Positions 1 through 7,243 of a stretch of DNA of 22,288 nt are shown piece by piece; within the stretch, counting starts at the first letter, position 1; every line of letters begins with the position of its first letter. Position numbers and translations under genes: made by a program. The notes beneath the pieces are model-generated. The model was not told the origin of the DNA and made no database searches. It saw only the letters and a list, made by a program, of their open reading frames with translations. Source of the stretch: Pseudomonadota bacterium (GTDB lineage: Bacteria; Desulfobacterota; Desulfobaccia; Desulfobaccales; 0-14-0-80-60-11); assembly GCA_018897875.1 (NCBI GenBank), contig JAHIKF010000088.1, forward strand, positions 1-22,288, given 5' to 3'.

Positions 1-1
1 C

Positions 2-79
2 AAGGTCATCCGCATCGGCTTAGGCGTCGTCATCACGAGCCTGTCCCTGCGCTATATCGTCGGGTTCTTTGCGGGTTGA
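2..79 (+). CDS. C-terminal fragment of an unidentified membrane protein
   Basis: The frame is open from the window edge to a TGA at 77-79 and encodes 25 residues (KVIRIGLGVVITSLSL...). The peptide is hydrophobic with two basic residues at the front, as expected for the last membrane helix of an integral membrane protein. The rest of the gene lies outside the window, so the family cannot be named. The GC-rich third positions match neighbouring genes. Confidence 0.5.
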   Translation, partial: KVIRIGLGVVITSLSLRYIVGFFAG

Positions 80-185
80 GCCGCACCGGGAAAACCCCCT
101 TACCGGCCACCAGACCAGATTATTTTTTTGTATCCCGGCGCAAAAGGGTATACCATCAGGTGTACCCTTATTTTTTGAGAGCAGC

Positions 186-234
186 GTAGGGCGCGTTTCA
201 CACGCCACGTTATGGTGCGTAGAACGCACCCTAC
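186..234. repeat. 49-bp GTAG...CTAC composite palindrome, copy 1
   Basis: Two imperfect hairpins (GGCGCG...CACGCC and GGTGCGT...ACGCACC) are joined by a short linker; the element starts with GTAG and ends with CTAC. The reverse complement of 8073-8121 matches it at 46 of 49 positions. The layout resembles a bacterial interspersed mosaic element made of two REP units with GTAG feet. Confidence 0.8.
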
Positions 235-354
235 ATTTCCACCGGCCATATCCGGATAGTGTTTTTCATCGCCTGGTCGTGGCCGGATGGTCATGAACCT
301 GGCGGAGAGATGTCGGGCTGGCCGCCAACGAATCATACCGCCAACGGGGCCGCC

Positions 355-1107
355 ATGATCATGGAATATTTCGAGAAGGGCATCGTCTTCTTCCCCGACC
401 CTTATCTCGTCGGCACCCCGGCGGATTTCGGGTTAAAATACGACGACGTTTACTTTGAGGCCGCCGACGGCGTCAAGCTCCACGGCTGGTGGGTGCCCAA
501 GGCCGGGGCCCCGGTCCTGGTGTGGTTCCACGGCAACGCCGGCAACATCAGCCACCGTCTGGAGAATATTAAACTGCTCCATGACCGGGTGGGGGTCCAG
601 GTCTTCATCTTTGACTACCGGGAGTACGGCCGCTCCCAGGGCCGCATCAGCCGGGAGGGCACCTTTTTGGACGCGGCCGCGGCCTACCGTTACGTAGCCG
701 AGACCCGGGGGATGCCGCCCCAGGAGATTATCCTCTTCGGCCGCTCCCTGGGCACCGCCCTGGCCACCGACCTGGCCATCCAAAAACCCTGCCGGGGCCT
801 GATCCTGGAGTCGGCCTTCACCAACTCCTCGGACATGGCCAAGATGATCGCCCCCTTCATGTTCGACTGGCGCCCCAAGGTGCCCTATGACAACCTGGGG
901 AAGATTACCCAAGTTACCGTGCCGGTGTTCATCATCCACGGCGCCGATGACGAGATCATCCCGGTGGCCATGGGTCGGCGCCTCTTTGCCGCGGCCAACT
1001 CCCCCAAGGATCTTTACATCATCCCCGGGGCCCACCACAACGACACCTATGGGGTGGGAGGCCGGACTTATTTCGAACGCCTTAAGGCCTTTATTTTTCC
1101 CAACTAA
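355..1107 (+). CDS. alpha/beta hydrolase (YfhR/ABHD12-13-like serine hydrolase)
   Basis: A 250-residue protein with an alpha/beta hydrolase fold. Seen: an oxyanion-type HGNAG motif (about 59-63), a nucleophile elbow GRSLG with Ser131, an acid residue in HGADDE (about 198-199) and the catalytic His in GAHHND (227-228). This is a complete triad in the usual order. Known family members hydrolyse esters or lipid acyl groups; the substrate cannot be read here. The N-terminus (MIMEYFEKGIVFFPDPY) resembles the usual family start, so ATG 355 (or 361) is preferred. The frame stays open to 259, and ATG 310 has a GGAG only 2 nt upstream, which is too close. There is no clear signal peptide. It stands alone, followed by a repeat-containing spacer. 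Confidence 0.85.
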   Translation: MIMEYFEKGIVFFPDPYLVGTPADFGLKYDDVYFEAADGVKLHGWWVPKAGAPVLVWFHGNAGNISHRLENIKLLHDRVGVQVFIFDYREYGRSQGRISREGTFLDAAAAYRYVAETRGMPPQEIILFGRSLGTALATDLAIQKPCRGLILESAFTNSSDMAKMIAPFMFDWRPKVPYDNLGKITQVTVPVFIIHGADDEIIPVAMGRRLFAAANSPKDLYIIPGAHHNDTYGVGGRTYFERLKAFIFPN

Positions 1108-1138
1108 CCGGTTGACCTCATCCCGGGCAGAAATTCAT

Positions 1139-1159
1139 GGTGCGCAGTGCGCACCCTAC
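1139..1159. repeat. REP-like palindrome ending in CTAC
   Basis: GGTGCGC-AGT-GCGCACC is followed directly by CTAC, so the reverse complement begins with GTAG. It is the same half-element as in the 49-bp composites at 186-234 and 8073-8121. Confidence 0.65.
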
Positions 1160-1200
1160 ACTGCTCACTGCTTACTGCTTACTGCTTACTGCTCACTGAC
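1160..1200 (+). repeat. heptamer array (ACTGCTY)5 touching a start codon
   Basis: Five consecutive 7-mers ACTGCTC, ACTGCTT (three times), ACTGCTC and a partial ACTGAC run from position 1160 to the base before the ATG at 1201. The array replaces the region where a Shine-Dalgarno sequence would normally lie. Confidence 0.9.
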
Positions 1201-1845
1201 ATGACCGACCTGCGACGACGAGCCCTGCATCTGGCCTACTTCACTATCGCCTACAACGCGGTGGAATGCGTCCTGGCCCTGGTAGCCGGCGCCTGGGCCG
1301 GGTCCATCGCCCTGGTGGGCTTCGGCCTGGACAGTCTGGTGGAATCTCTGTCCGGCGGGGTGATGATCTATAGGTTCGCCCGGCACGCCACCCTGAGCCC
1401 CGCCGAGGAAGAGCGCCGGGAACGCCGGGCCGTCAAGATCGTGGGCTATACTTTCTTTATCCTGGCGGCTTACGTGCTCTATGAATCGTTGGAGAAATTA
1501 ATCTTCCAGGAGCGTCCCGCCCCCAGCCTGTTAGGCATTCTCATCGCCCTGGCCTCCATCATCGTCATGCCCGTGTTGTTCGCTCTCAAGTACCGGACGG
1601 GAAAATCCATGGGCAGCGCCAGTCTCATGGCCGACTCCAAGCAGACCCTGGCCTGCGCCATGTTATCCGTGGCCCTGCTTATCGGCCTGGGGCTCAACTA
1701 CTGGTTCGGCATCTGGCAGGCTGACCCCGTCATCGACCTGGTGATCGTCGCCCTCCTGATCCGAGAGGGCTACCAGGCCTTAAAGACAGAAAAACTCTGC
1801 AGCTGCGCCTCGTGCGGCAGTTTGCCCCCGTCCCCCGAGGCTTAA
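1201..1845 (+). CDS. cation diffusion facilitator-type transporter
   Basis: A 214-residue integral membrane protein resembling the transmembrane domain of the CDF family (Co/Zn/Cd efflux, TMEM163-like branch). Several hydrophobic helices are visible, with polar family signatures in them: YNAVEC in helix 1, GFGLDSLVES in helix 2 and MADSKQTLAC in helix 5, which supply the acidic metal-site positions. The usual cytoplasmic C-terminal domain is missing; instead there is a short tail with three cysteines (C200, C202, C205) that might bind metal (inference). The ATG at 1201 fits the family start, but no Shine-Dalgarno precedes it because a heptamer array fills the leader. A CDF proton antiporter role at the inner membrane is likely; the metal is unknown. 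Confidence 0.85.
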   Translation: MTDLRRRALHLAYFTIAYNAVECVLALVAGAWAGSIALVGFGLDSLVESLSGGVMIYRFARHATLSPAEEERRERRAVKIVGYTFFILAAYVLYESLEKLIFQERPAPSLLGILIALASIIVMPVLFALKYRTGKSMGSASLMADSKQTLACAMLSVALLIGLGLNYWFGIWQADPVIDLVIVALLIREGYQALKTEKLCSCASCGSLPPSPEA

Positions 1846-2005
1846 TCTGCCCGAGGCTCCCGGGCCCATCCCATCGGCAATCTTCTCCAAACCCTGAGGC
1901 ATATTCAGGATTCTTCCCGATAAAATTAGGGGAATCCCCCATTGTCAGGCTGAGGCGCCGGGAATAAGGTAAGGGAAAATAAAGAATAAAACTACGGGGT
2001 GGGTT

Positions 2006-2131
2006 ATGGATTACATGAAGTATTTGAAGAGCTTCACGGGAATAAACCCCGCCAAGCTGGCGCTGTGGGCGGCGTTGCTTTTCGTGGTGCTGGTCGCCGG
2101 TATCGCGGTCCTCAATTCCGGTCTGTCCTGA
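2006..2131 (+). CDS. 41-residue single-span membrane protein
   Basis: ATG 2006 to TGA 2129-2131 encodes a short polar N-terminus (MDYMKYLKSFTG) and one strongly hydrophobic helix (about residues 17-37). Codons are host-like and GC-rich at third positions (CTG, GCG, GTG, GTC), arguing for real coding. A purine-rich GGGGTGGG lies just upstream. It ends 20 bp before the convergent stop of the deoxyhypusine-synthase-like gene. No known family is recognised; small single-span proteins often modulate larger membrane complexes, but nothing here shows a partner. Confidence 0.6.
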   Translation: MDYMKYLKSFTGINPAKLALWAALLFVVLVAGIAVLNSGLS

Positions 2132-2151
2132 GAGCTCGCACCGGGTTGTGG

Positions 2152-3231
2152 TTAGGCCGTTGGCGCTTTGTCAAGACGCTGGCTGACGCCCTTGAGCAGG
2201 AGCGGCCAGGCGATGGTGGCGTCGCACAGCACCTCGGCATAACGGCCGCCGTCCTCCAAAGAGACAAACTTGCCCCAGGAGACCCCCTCCTTGAAGGTAC
2301 AGCCGCTCAAGCCCCCCCAGTGGGCCGGCTCCGGGCAGAGCCGCACTCCGTAGTGAAACCGCACTTCCGGTAGATCCAGGTTCAGGCGGCTATGCAGCAG
2401 TTCCAGGTAGGGCGCCACCTGCTGGGCCCAGTTCCGGGGCACGCCGCCGCCCACCGTAAAGATTCCCAGCTTCGGAGTCTCCAGCGCTTTCTGCGTGTAA
2501 GCGGCCAGGTCCAGGAAGGGGTTGAATTTCAGGGACACCGACCCCAGGGCCTCGCCGATGTCCTTACCCTCCGCCAGCGCCCGCCGCACCATAAAGCCCG
2601 CCAGGTCCAGGCCTAACTCGGAGTCGGTGAAGGCCGGGATGAACACCGGCACCCCCTTCAGATAGGCGGAACGCAAAATCCCGGGACTGTCGCTCTGTTC
2701 CGCCAGATACCGGCCCAACTCCCGGCAGAGGCTGGCCGAGGACCAGACCTGATCCGGGTCCAGCCCCTCCAACACCGCCCGGAACACATCTTCGGCATAA
2801 TCCAGGTTGGCTTCCATCTCCAGGGTGTCATAAATGCGGTTGTAGCCCTGCTGAAAGAGCTGCCGGTCCGATACCTGCTCCGGGTACTTATAGTGCGCCC
2901 GGCCCAGGGTCTCGATGAACCCGTGGGCGATGAGGGCCCCGGTGGTGATGATCACCTTCAGCCAGCCCCGGTCGATCATTTCGCAGATCAACAACCCCAT
3001 CTTGGCCACGCTCATGGCCCCGGAAAAGGTGCCGACGATGGCGCACTCCGGGTCCCGCACCATCTGGGTCAAGACCTCGGCGGCTTCTCCCAGATTGCGG
3101 CCGCCGAACGCGGTCTTGCCCATGGCGGCCAAGAGCTCGTCAAAATCCCGGATGCTATTTACATCCAACGGCTCCAAAGGGGTCAGGCCGTCTTTGGCCC
3201 CGTCATGAAAATCCTCGTGCTTGCGCCGCAT
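2152..3231 (-). CDS. deoxyhypusine synthase-like protein (bacterial DHS family)
   Basis: A 359-residue protein of the NAD-dependent deoxyhypusine synthase fold. Seen: an N-terminal nucleotide-binding-like GTFSGAMSVAKMG, the segment ITTGALIAHGFIET, a GGGVPRNW segment (about 261-268) and EGVSWGK near the C-terminus, in which Trp319 and Lys321 match human Trp327 and the catalytic Lys329. The human Lys287-His288 pair is replaced by Arg266-Asn267, and the loop between the two motifs is about 13 residues longer. Bacteria lack eIF5A, so transfer of an aminobutyl group to a small amine (as in homospermidine synthase, itself derived from DHS) is more plausible than protein hypusination. It follows agmatinase on the same strand after a 195-nt spacer. 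The AGGA in front of the ATG lies at the end of a heptamer array. Confidence 0.85.
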   Translation of the reverse strand: MRRKHEDFHDGAKDGLTPLEPLDVNSIRDFDELLAAMGKTAFGGRNLGEAAEVLTQMVRDPECAIVGTFSGAMSVAKMGLLICEMIDRGWLKVIITTGALIAHGFIETLGRAHYKYPEQVSDRQLFQQGYNRIYDTLEMEANLDYAEDVFRAVLEGLDPDQVWSSASLCRELGRYLAEQSDSPGILRSAYLKGVPVFIPAFTDSELGLDLAGFMVRRALAEGKDIGEALGSVSLKFNPFLDLAAYTQKALETPKLGIFTVGGGVPRNWAQQVAPYLELLHSRLNLDLPEVRFHYGVRLCPEPAHWGGLSGCTFKEGVSWGKFVSLEDGGRYAEVLCDATIAWPLLLKGVSQRLDKAPTA

Positions 3232-3240
3232 TTTAGAATC

Positions 3241-3289
3241 CTGTTTTCCGTTTTCGGTTTTCCGTTTTCTGTTTTCTGTTTTCTGTTTG
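3241..3289. repeat. heptamer array of seven (CYGTTTT-type) units
   Basis: Seven head-to-tail 7-mers (CTGTTTT, CCGTTTT, CGGTTTT, CCGTTTT, CTGTTTT, CTGTTTT, CTGTTTG) begin 9 nt upstream of the deoxyhypusine-synthase-like start codon. They are the inverse of the array at 3391-3426, so the transcript between agmatinase and the next gene could form a large hairpin. Confidence 0.9.
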
Positions 3290-3390
3290 GTCTCCGGTTT
3301 TTTCGCTTTCAGTCAATCAAAAAGGGTTCTTCCTTAAGGTTGTAAAGTATCTTAATTTCTCCCATCCGAAAAGACCCATACCCCCCACTC

Positions 3391-3426
3391 TTTTACAGAA
3401 AACAGAAAACGGAAAACAGAAAACTG
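3391..3426. repeat. heptamer array (ACRGAAA)4 abutting the agmatinase stop
   Basis: Four 7-mers ACAGAAA, ACAGAAA, ACGGAAA, ACAGAAA (3395-3422) plus ACTG end at the base next to the stop triplet 3427-3429. Read on the gene strand, a T-rich (TTTCTGT)n tract starts directly after TGA. Confidence 0.9.
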
Positions 3427-4305
3427 TCATTTCAGCCGTGAGAGATAGATATAGCCCAAAGCCTTATAGAGCAGCCGGGCCGCGGTGAATTCGCTCACCG
3501 TATGCCCCGGGATGGGGGCCAGTTCCACCAGGTCCAGGCCGATGATGGGGCCTCGTTTGGTCAGGGTTTCTATGATGGTCAGGACCTGGGCGTACGACAG
3601 ACCGCCGGGTTCCGGGGTGCCCACCGCCGGCATGATGCCGGGGTCCAGGGCGTCTAAGTCGATGGACAGGTATACCGGTCCCGGAATGGCCTTCAGGTGG
3701 TCCAGGGCCGCCTGCCAGCCTTCCGGTGTGTGAAGCTCTTTCGCCTTGAACACGGTGAGGCGCGGCGCCACCCGCAGGAGTTGGTATTCGTCCTGGGAAT
3801 AGCTGCGCACCCCCATGAGGGTGAGGGGGCGCCCCAGTTCATAGGCCCGGCGCATGACGCAGGCATGGGAGAGTTTGCTGCCGTCGTAGCTCTCCCGCAT
3901 GTCGGCGTGGGCGTCCAGGGCCACCACCGTCAGGTCCGGGTAGCGGGTCTGCATGGCCTGGAGCAGGGCCACGGTGATGGTGTGTTCGCCCCCCAGGGCG
4001 CAGATGAGTTTGCCCTGGGAGATCCAGGGCTGCACGATGCGCTTGATTTTCTCCACCATGGCCTGGGGACCCGAGACCTCCGGGGCGATGGGGGCGGCGG
4101 TGGCCAGGCGGATGGCGGCCGATGGGTCCCAGTCGTAGTCCTCGTCCCACAACTCCACCTGGCGGGAGGCGGCCAAAATCGCCTCCGGGCCTTGCCGGGC
4201 GCCGGCCCCATAGGTGGTGGTGGCTTCATAGGGAATAGGCAGGATCACCGCTTCGGCTTCTTTGACCGGCAATGATCGCAGGTCCAGGAAATTTAACCAG
4301 GCCAT
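3427..4305 (-). CDS. speB: agmatinase / arginase-family ureohydrolase
   Basis: A 292-residue ureohydrolase, normal length for agmatinase. The binuclear Mn site is complete: GGEHT, DAHADMR and SIDLDALDP supply the His and Asp ligands, and SHACVMR and GTPEPGGL are the other family motifs. The expected reaction is agmatine to putrescine plus urea in the cytoplasm; other guanidino substrates are possible in this family. The start is fixed by GGAGGAAACC in the end of the upstream regulator gene, whose stop lies 1 nt before this ATG, so the two are surely co-transcribed and probably translationally coupled. The deoxyhypusine-synthase-like gene downstream supports a polyamine role. Confidence 0.9.
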   Translation of the reverse strand: MAWLNFLDLRSLPVKEAEAVILPIPYEATTTYGAGARQGPEAILAASRQVELWDEDYDWDPSAAIRLATAAPIAPEVSGPQAMVEKIKRIVQPWISQGKLICALGGEHTITVALLQAMQTRYPDLTVVALDAHADMRESYDGSKLSHACVMRRAYELGRPLTLMGVRSYSQDEYQLLRVAPRLTVFKAKELHTPEGWQAALDHLKAIPGPVYLSIDLDALDPGIMPAVGTPEPGGLSYAQVLTIIETLTKRGPIIGLDLVELAPIPGHTVSEFTAARLLYKALGYIYLSRLK

Positions 4306-4306
4306 C

Positions 4307-5674
4307 TCAGGTTTCCTCCGGCGGAACGTCTTTCAGCTCCATCTCCTTGAGGCGCCGATACAGGGTGGCCAGGCCGATGCCCAGGAGGCGGGCGGCCAGT
4401 TCCTTGTCGCCTCCGGTCTTTCTCAGGGTCTGGATGATCGCCTGGCGCTCGATCTCATCCATGGAAGACCCCACCGGCAGGACAATCTGGTCGTCTTCCG
4501 GGGAATGCCGGCGGATTTCATCCGGCAGGTCCTCGAATTCCACCATGTTGGTGGCGCACAACGCCACCGCCCGTTCCACCACGTTCTGCAACTCCCTGAT
4601 GTTGCCGGGCCAGTAATAACTTTTCAAGGCCTGCATGACTTCCAGGCTGAACCCCATGGGGGGGCGGTCGTTTTCCAGACAGAACTTGTCGAGAAAATGC
4701 AGCGCCAGCAGGGGAATGTCCTCCACCCGGTCCCGCAGGGGCGGGATGACCATGTGGATGACGTTCAGCCGGTAGAACAAATCCTTGCGGAAGCGCCCCG
4801 CGGCCACCTCCTCTTCCAGGTCCCGGTTGCTGGCGGCGATCACCCGGACATCCGCCTTCAGGGTCTGGGTCCCCCCTACCCTTTCAAATTCCCCCTCCTG
4901 GAGCACCCGCAACAGCTTCACCTGGGTAGCCGGGGGTATCTCGCTGATCTCGTCGAAAAAGATGGTGCCGCCGTCGGCCAGTTCGAAGCGGCCCTTGCGC
5001 TGCTGGATGGCCCCGGTGAAGGAGCCTTTCTCGTGCCCGAAGAGCTCCGATTCGATGAGCCCCTCCGGCAGGGCGCCGCAGTTGAGTTTCACCAGGGGTT
5101 TGGGCCGCCGGGGGCTCTGGTGGTGGATGGCGTCGGCGATGAGTTCCTTGCCCACCCCGGACTCCCCTTCGATAAGCACCGTGCTCTTCATGGGCGCCAC
5201 CTGGCTGATCAGGTGGAGGACCTTGAGGATAGCCGGCCCCCGGCCGATGATGCGCCCGGTGGGGCCTTTGTCCCGGAGGGCTTCCCGCAGCCGCTGGTTT
5301 TCCACCAGGAGCTGCTGGGTCTCCAGGGCCTTGCTCACCACCTTGCGCAGGTCCCCCATGCGGAAGTCCTTGGTGATGAAATCGTAAATCCCCTGCTTCA
5401 GGGCGGATACGGCCTCGTCCACGGTGGCGGCGCCGGAGATCATGATGGCAATGGCTTCAGGCCGCAGGATGCGCAAGGCTCCGAACAGCTCGGTGCCCTC
5501 CATGTCCGGGAGCTTCAGATCGATGATGGCCAGGTCCACCGGGTGACGCCGGACTTCTTCCAGGGCTGCGGCCCCGGTGCCGGCCAGGTGGATCTCATGG
5601 CCCAACTTCTTTAAGCCGGTCGCCAACGCCTCCCGGGTGGGGGCGTCGTCGTCCACGACGAGGATGACGCTCAT
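4307..5674 (-). CDS. sigma-54-dependent response regulator (NtrC family)
   Basis: A 455-residue three-domain activator. Receiver domain (about 1-120): acidic pocket D8-D10, phosphoacceptor D52 in AIIDLKLPDM. AAA+ domain (about 140-370): Walker A GESGVGKE, sigma-54 contact loop GSFTGA (usual form GAFTGA; Ser is a minor variant), Walker B GTIFFDEI, and arginine-finger regions. A Fis-type helix-turn-helix lies at the C-terminus (about 410-445, ELAARLLGIGLATLYRRLKEM). It would be phosphorylated by a sensor kinase and open sigma-54 promoters. No partner kinase is adjacent. The 1-nt junction with agmatinase makes an operon. An AGG precedes the ATG by about 10 nt. Confidence 0.93.
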   Translation of the reverse strand: MSVILVVDDDAPTREALATGLKKLGHEIHLAGTGAAALEEVRRHPVDLAIIDLKLPDMEGTELFGALRILRPEAIAIMISGAATVDEAVSALKQGIYDFITKDFRMGDLRKVVSKALETQQLLVENQRLREALRDKGPTGRIIGRGPAILKVLHLISQVAPMKSTVLIEGESGVGKELIADAIHHQSPRRPKPLVKLNCGALPEGLIESELFGHEKGSFTGAIQQRKGRFELADGGTIFFDEISEIPPATQVKLLRVLQEGEFERVGGTQTLKADVRVIAASNRDLEEEVAAGRFRKDLFYRLNVIHMVIPPLRDRVEDIPLLALHFLDKFCLENDRPPMGFSLEVMQALKSYYWPGNIRELQNVVERAVALCATNMVEFEDLPDEIRRHSPEDDQIVLPVGSSMDEIERQAIIQTLRKTGGDKELAARLLGIGLATLYRRLKEMELKDVPPEET

Positions 5675-5736
5675 AATAAATCAACCTGTGCAATCACTAA
5701 AGAGAGTTTCACCATTTCCGCCAAATCAAACCCGGG

Positions 5737-5835
5737 GCGAAAAGGGGAAAAGGCGAAGAGGCGAAAAGGAAGGATCAAAAAACTATTTATTGCTTTCCCT
5801 TTTCGCCTTTTTCCCTTTTACCCTTTTCGCCCTCT
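5737..5835. repeat. octamer arrays in inverted pair abutting a stop codon
   Basis: Four octamers (GCGAAAAG, GGGAAAAG, GCGAAGAG, GCGAAAAG) occupy 5737-5768. Five pyrimidine octamers of the inverse type (TCCCTTTT, CGCCTTTT, TCCCTTTT, ACCCTTTT, CGCCCTCT) occupy 5796-5835, ending exactly at the stop of the hydrolase gene (5836-5838). The arms can pair over a 27-nt loop and could end transcription of that gene. Confidence 0.85.
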
Positions 5836-6504
5836 CTATAAACTATCCAGCCACCCCAGGATCACCCGGTTGATCTGCGCCAGCACCTCCGGGGCCATGC
5901 CGTGCCCCCCCGACTCAAAGGAATGGCCCAGGCCGGGAAGGACGTGGAGATCGCTCCGAACCGGCATCTGGCCCAGCACTTTTCCCAGCAGGTCCATCCG
6001 GCAAAAAGGGTCCCGGGCGCCCTCGATGAACAAGGCCGGGCAGGGCAATTCATACAGGGGTTGATCCCGCAGTTTCTCCGGTTTTCCCGGGGCGTGGAGC
6101 GGATACCCCAGGAAGACCAGGCCGCTGGCACCCACGTCTTTGGCCACGATCTGGGCGGCCAGGCGGGCCCCCATGGATTTGCCGCCCAGGTAGAGCGCCA
6201 GGCCCTTGAATTCGTCCATTTGCGCCACATATTCCAGGACCAGGCGGAAGATCCCTTCCAAGGCCTCGTCCGGGTCGGGCCACTTGCGGCCGGCCTCGGC
6301 ATAGGGAAAATTGAAGCGCACCGTCACCAGCCCGGCCCGAGCCAGACTCTCATGCAGCCCCTTGAGGAGGGGGTGGTCCATGTTGTTATTGGCCCCGTGG
6401 GCCAGAATCAGGACCCCGTCCCTGGTGGTGCTCCGGGGCACCCCCAGAGCCGCGCGGATGGTCCGGTCCGGCCCCGCCGGCAAAGTAAAGGGACGAATCT
6501 CCAT
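5836..6504 (-). CDS. KANL3/Tex30-type alpha/beta hydrolase
   Basis: A 222-residue cytosolic alpha/beta hydrolase. Seen: AHGANNNMDHP after strand 3, the nucleophile elbow GGKSMGAR (Ser), an acid in IEGARDPF and a catalytic His in PGLGHSF, so the triad is complete. The spacing and the AHGA(G/N) motif match bacterial relatives of the KANL3/Tex30 domain (also called dienelactone-hydrolase-like). The substrate is unknown. The start is set at ATG 6504 because GAGAGG lies 7 nt upstream; the open frame runs to 6588 but that extension has no ribosome site. It is probably transcribed alone. Confidence 0.8.
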   Translation of the reverse strand: MEIRPFTLPAGPDRTIRAALGVPRSTTRDGVLILAHGANNNMDHPLLKGLHESLARAGLVTVRFNFPYAEAGRKWPDPDEALEGIFRLVLEYVAQMDEFKGLALYLGGKSMGARLAAQIVAKDVGASGLVFLGYPLHAPGKPEKLRDQPLYELPCPALFIEGARDPFCRMDLLGKVLGQMPVRSDLHVLPGLGHSFESGGHGMAPEVLAQINRVILGWLDSL

Positions 6505-6588
6505 ATCTGCCTCTCGCCGCGCCAGGGATAAATCAACTTCGTTTATCGGGAGAGAGTTTACCCTTTTTTCCTTCATAAACTCAAGCAC

Positions 6589-7199
6589 TTAATTTGCGCG
6601 AGGGAAATTATTTCGCCGAATAGCGTGTATAACCAGGAGGTTGGCCATACCGGGGCTCATTCGTGCCGTTGCCCTTGGCCCACCCGCAAAACCGGCAAAA
6701 TCCAGTAGGGCGGGCCTCCGCGCCCGCCTTCGGGGCACAGTTACATCGGTGGCACAGGCTTTCCAGCCTGTGCGCCCGTACCGGCAAGATGCCGGTGCCA
6801 CCATGAACTTTTCAGATCAACCGCGCATGAGCCGTTGTCTCACCCGTATATCATGAAAAGCTGTTGTAGGGGCGGTTCGCGAACCGCCCCTGCTGAAACT
6901 TTTCCGAGCAGCGTGCAGGGTGCGCACTGCGCACCTTTATCATGCACAGGCGAGACGCCTGTGCCACCAAATTCTCCATAACTTTTCAAGGCAGTTCCTC
7001 ATGGGCCTTTGGCCCACTTGTAAAAGATGAAACGATTTGGTGGGGCGGGCGTCCCCGCCCGCCGTATTAGGCCGCACAGGTTGGAAACCTGTGCCACCAA
7101 TTTTAAGAACTTTTCGGAACAGAACTTTTGCAGACAGTTGCCCCCGGACCTTCGCCCCACCCATAAATTTCGCCAAGTTCCTGATGGCCTTCCCCCTAA
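6589..7199. repeat. repeat-filled intergenic region
   Basis: No gene is supported here. It holds seven palindromes of two families. GTAG/REP-like: 6705-6728, 6866-6890, 6918-6935 and a degenerate copy at 7040-7063. Accept-type hairpins ending GCCTGTGCCACC or a variant: 6748-6802 (a double hairpin), 6944-6968 and 7074-7098. Between them recurs an AACTTTTC-containing spacer (about 6805, 6897, 6981, 7108). The region looks like an accumulation site for small non-autonomous elements. Confidence 0.75.
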
Positions 7200-7227
7200 C
7201 CTTGAACTTTGAACCTTGAACTTTGAA
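7200..7227. repeat. heptamer array (CYTTGAA)4
   Basis: CCTTGAA, CTTTGAA, CCTTGAA, CTTTGAA in tandem, followed by a degenerate CCTCGAT. It ends 16 nt from the stop codon (7244-7246) of the TraB-like gene on the minus strand. Confidence 0.9.
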
Positions 7228-7243
7228 CCTCGATTAGATGCAT

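Noticed and set aside
80..185. Possible intrinsic terminator at the T-run near 130
   Set aside because: The run of seven T is not preceded by a convincing stem.
1160..1200. CRISPR-like array
   Set aside because: The units are 7 nt with no spacers between them; the other arrays are alike. No cas gene was seen.
4262..5614. 450-residue open frame on the plus strand
   Set aside because: It is antisense to the sigma-54 regulator and agmatinase start, has no domain that I recognise, and arises from the GC-rich codons of the real genes.
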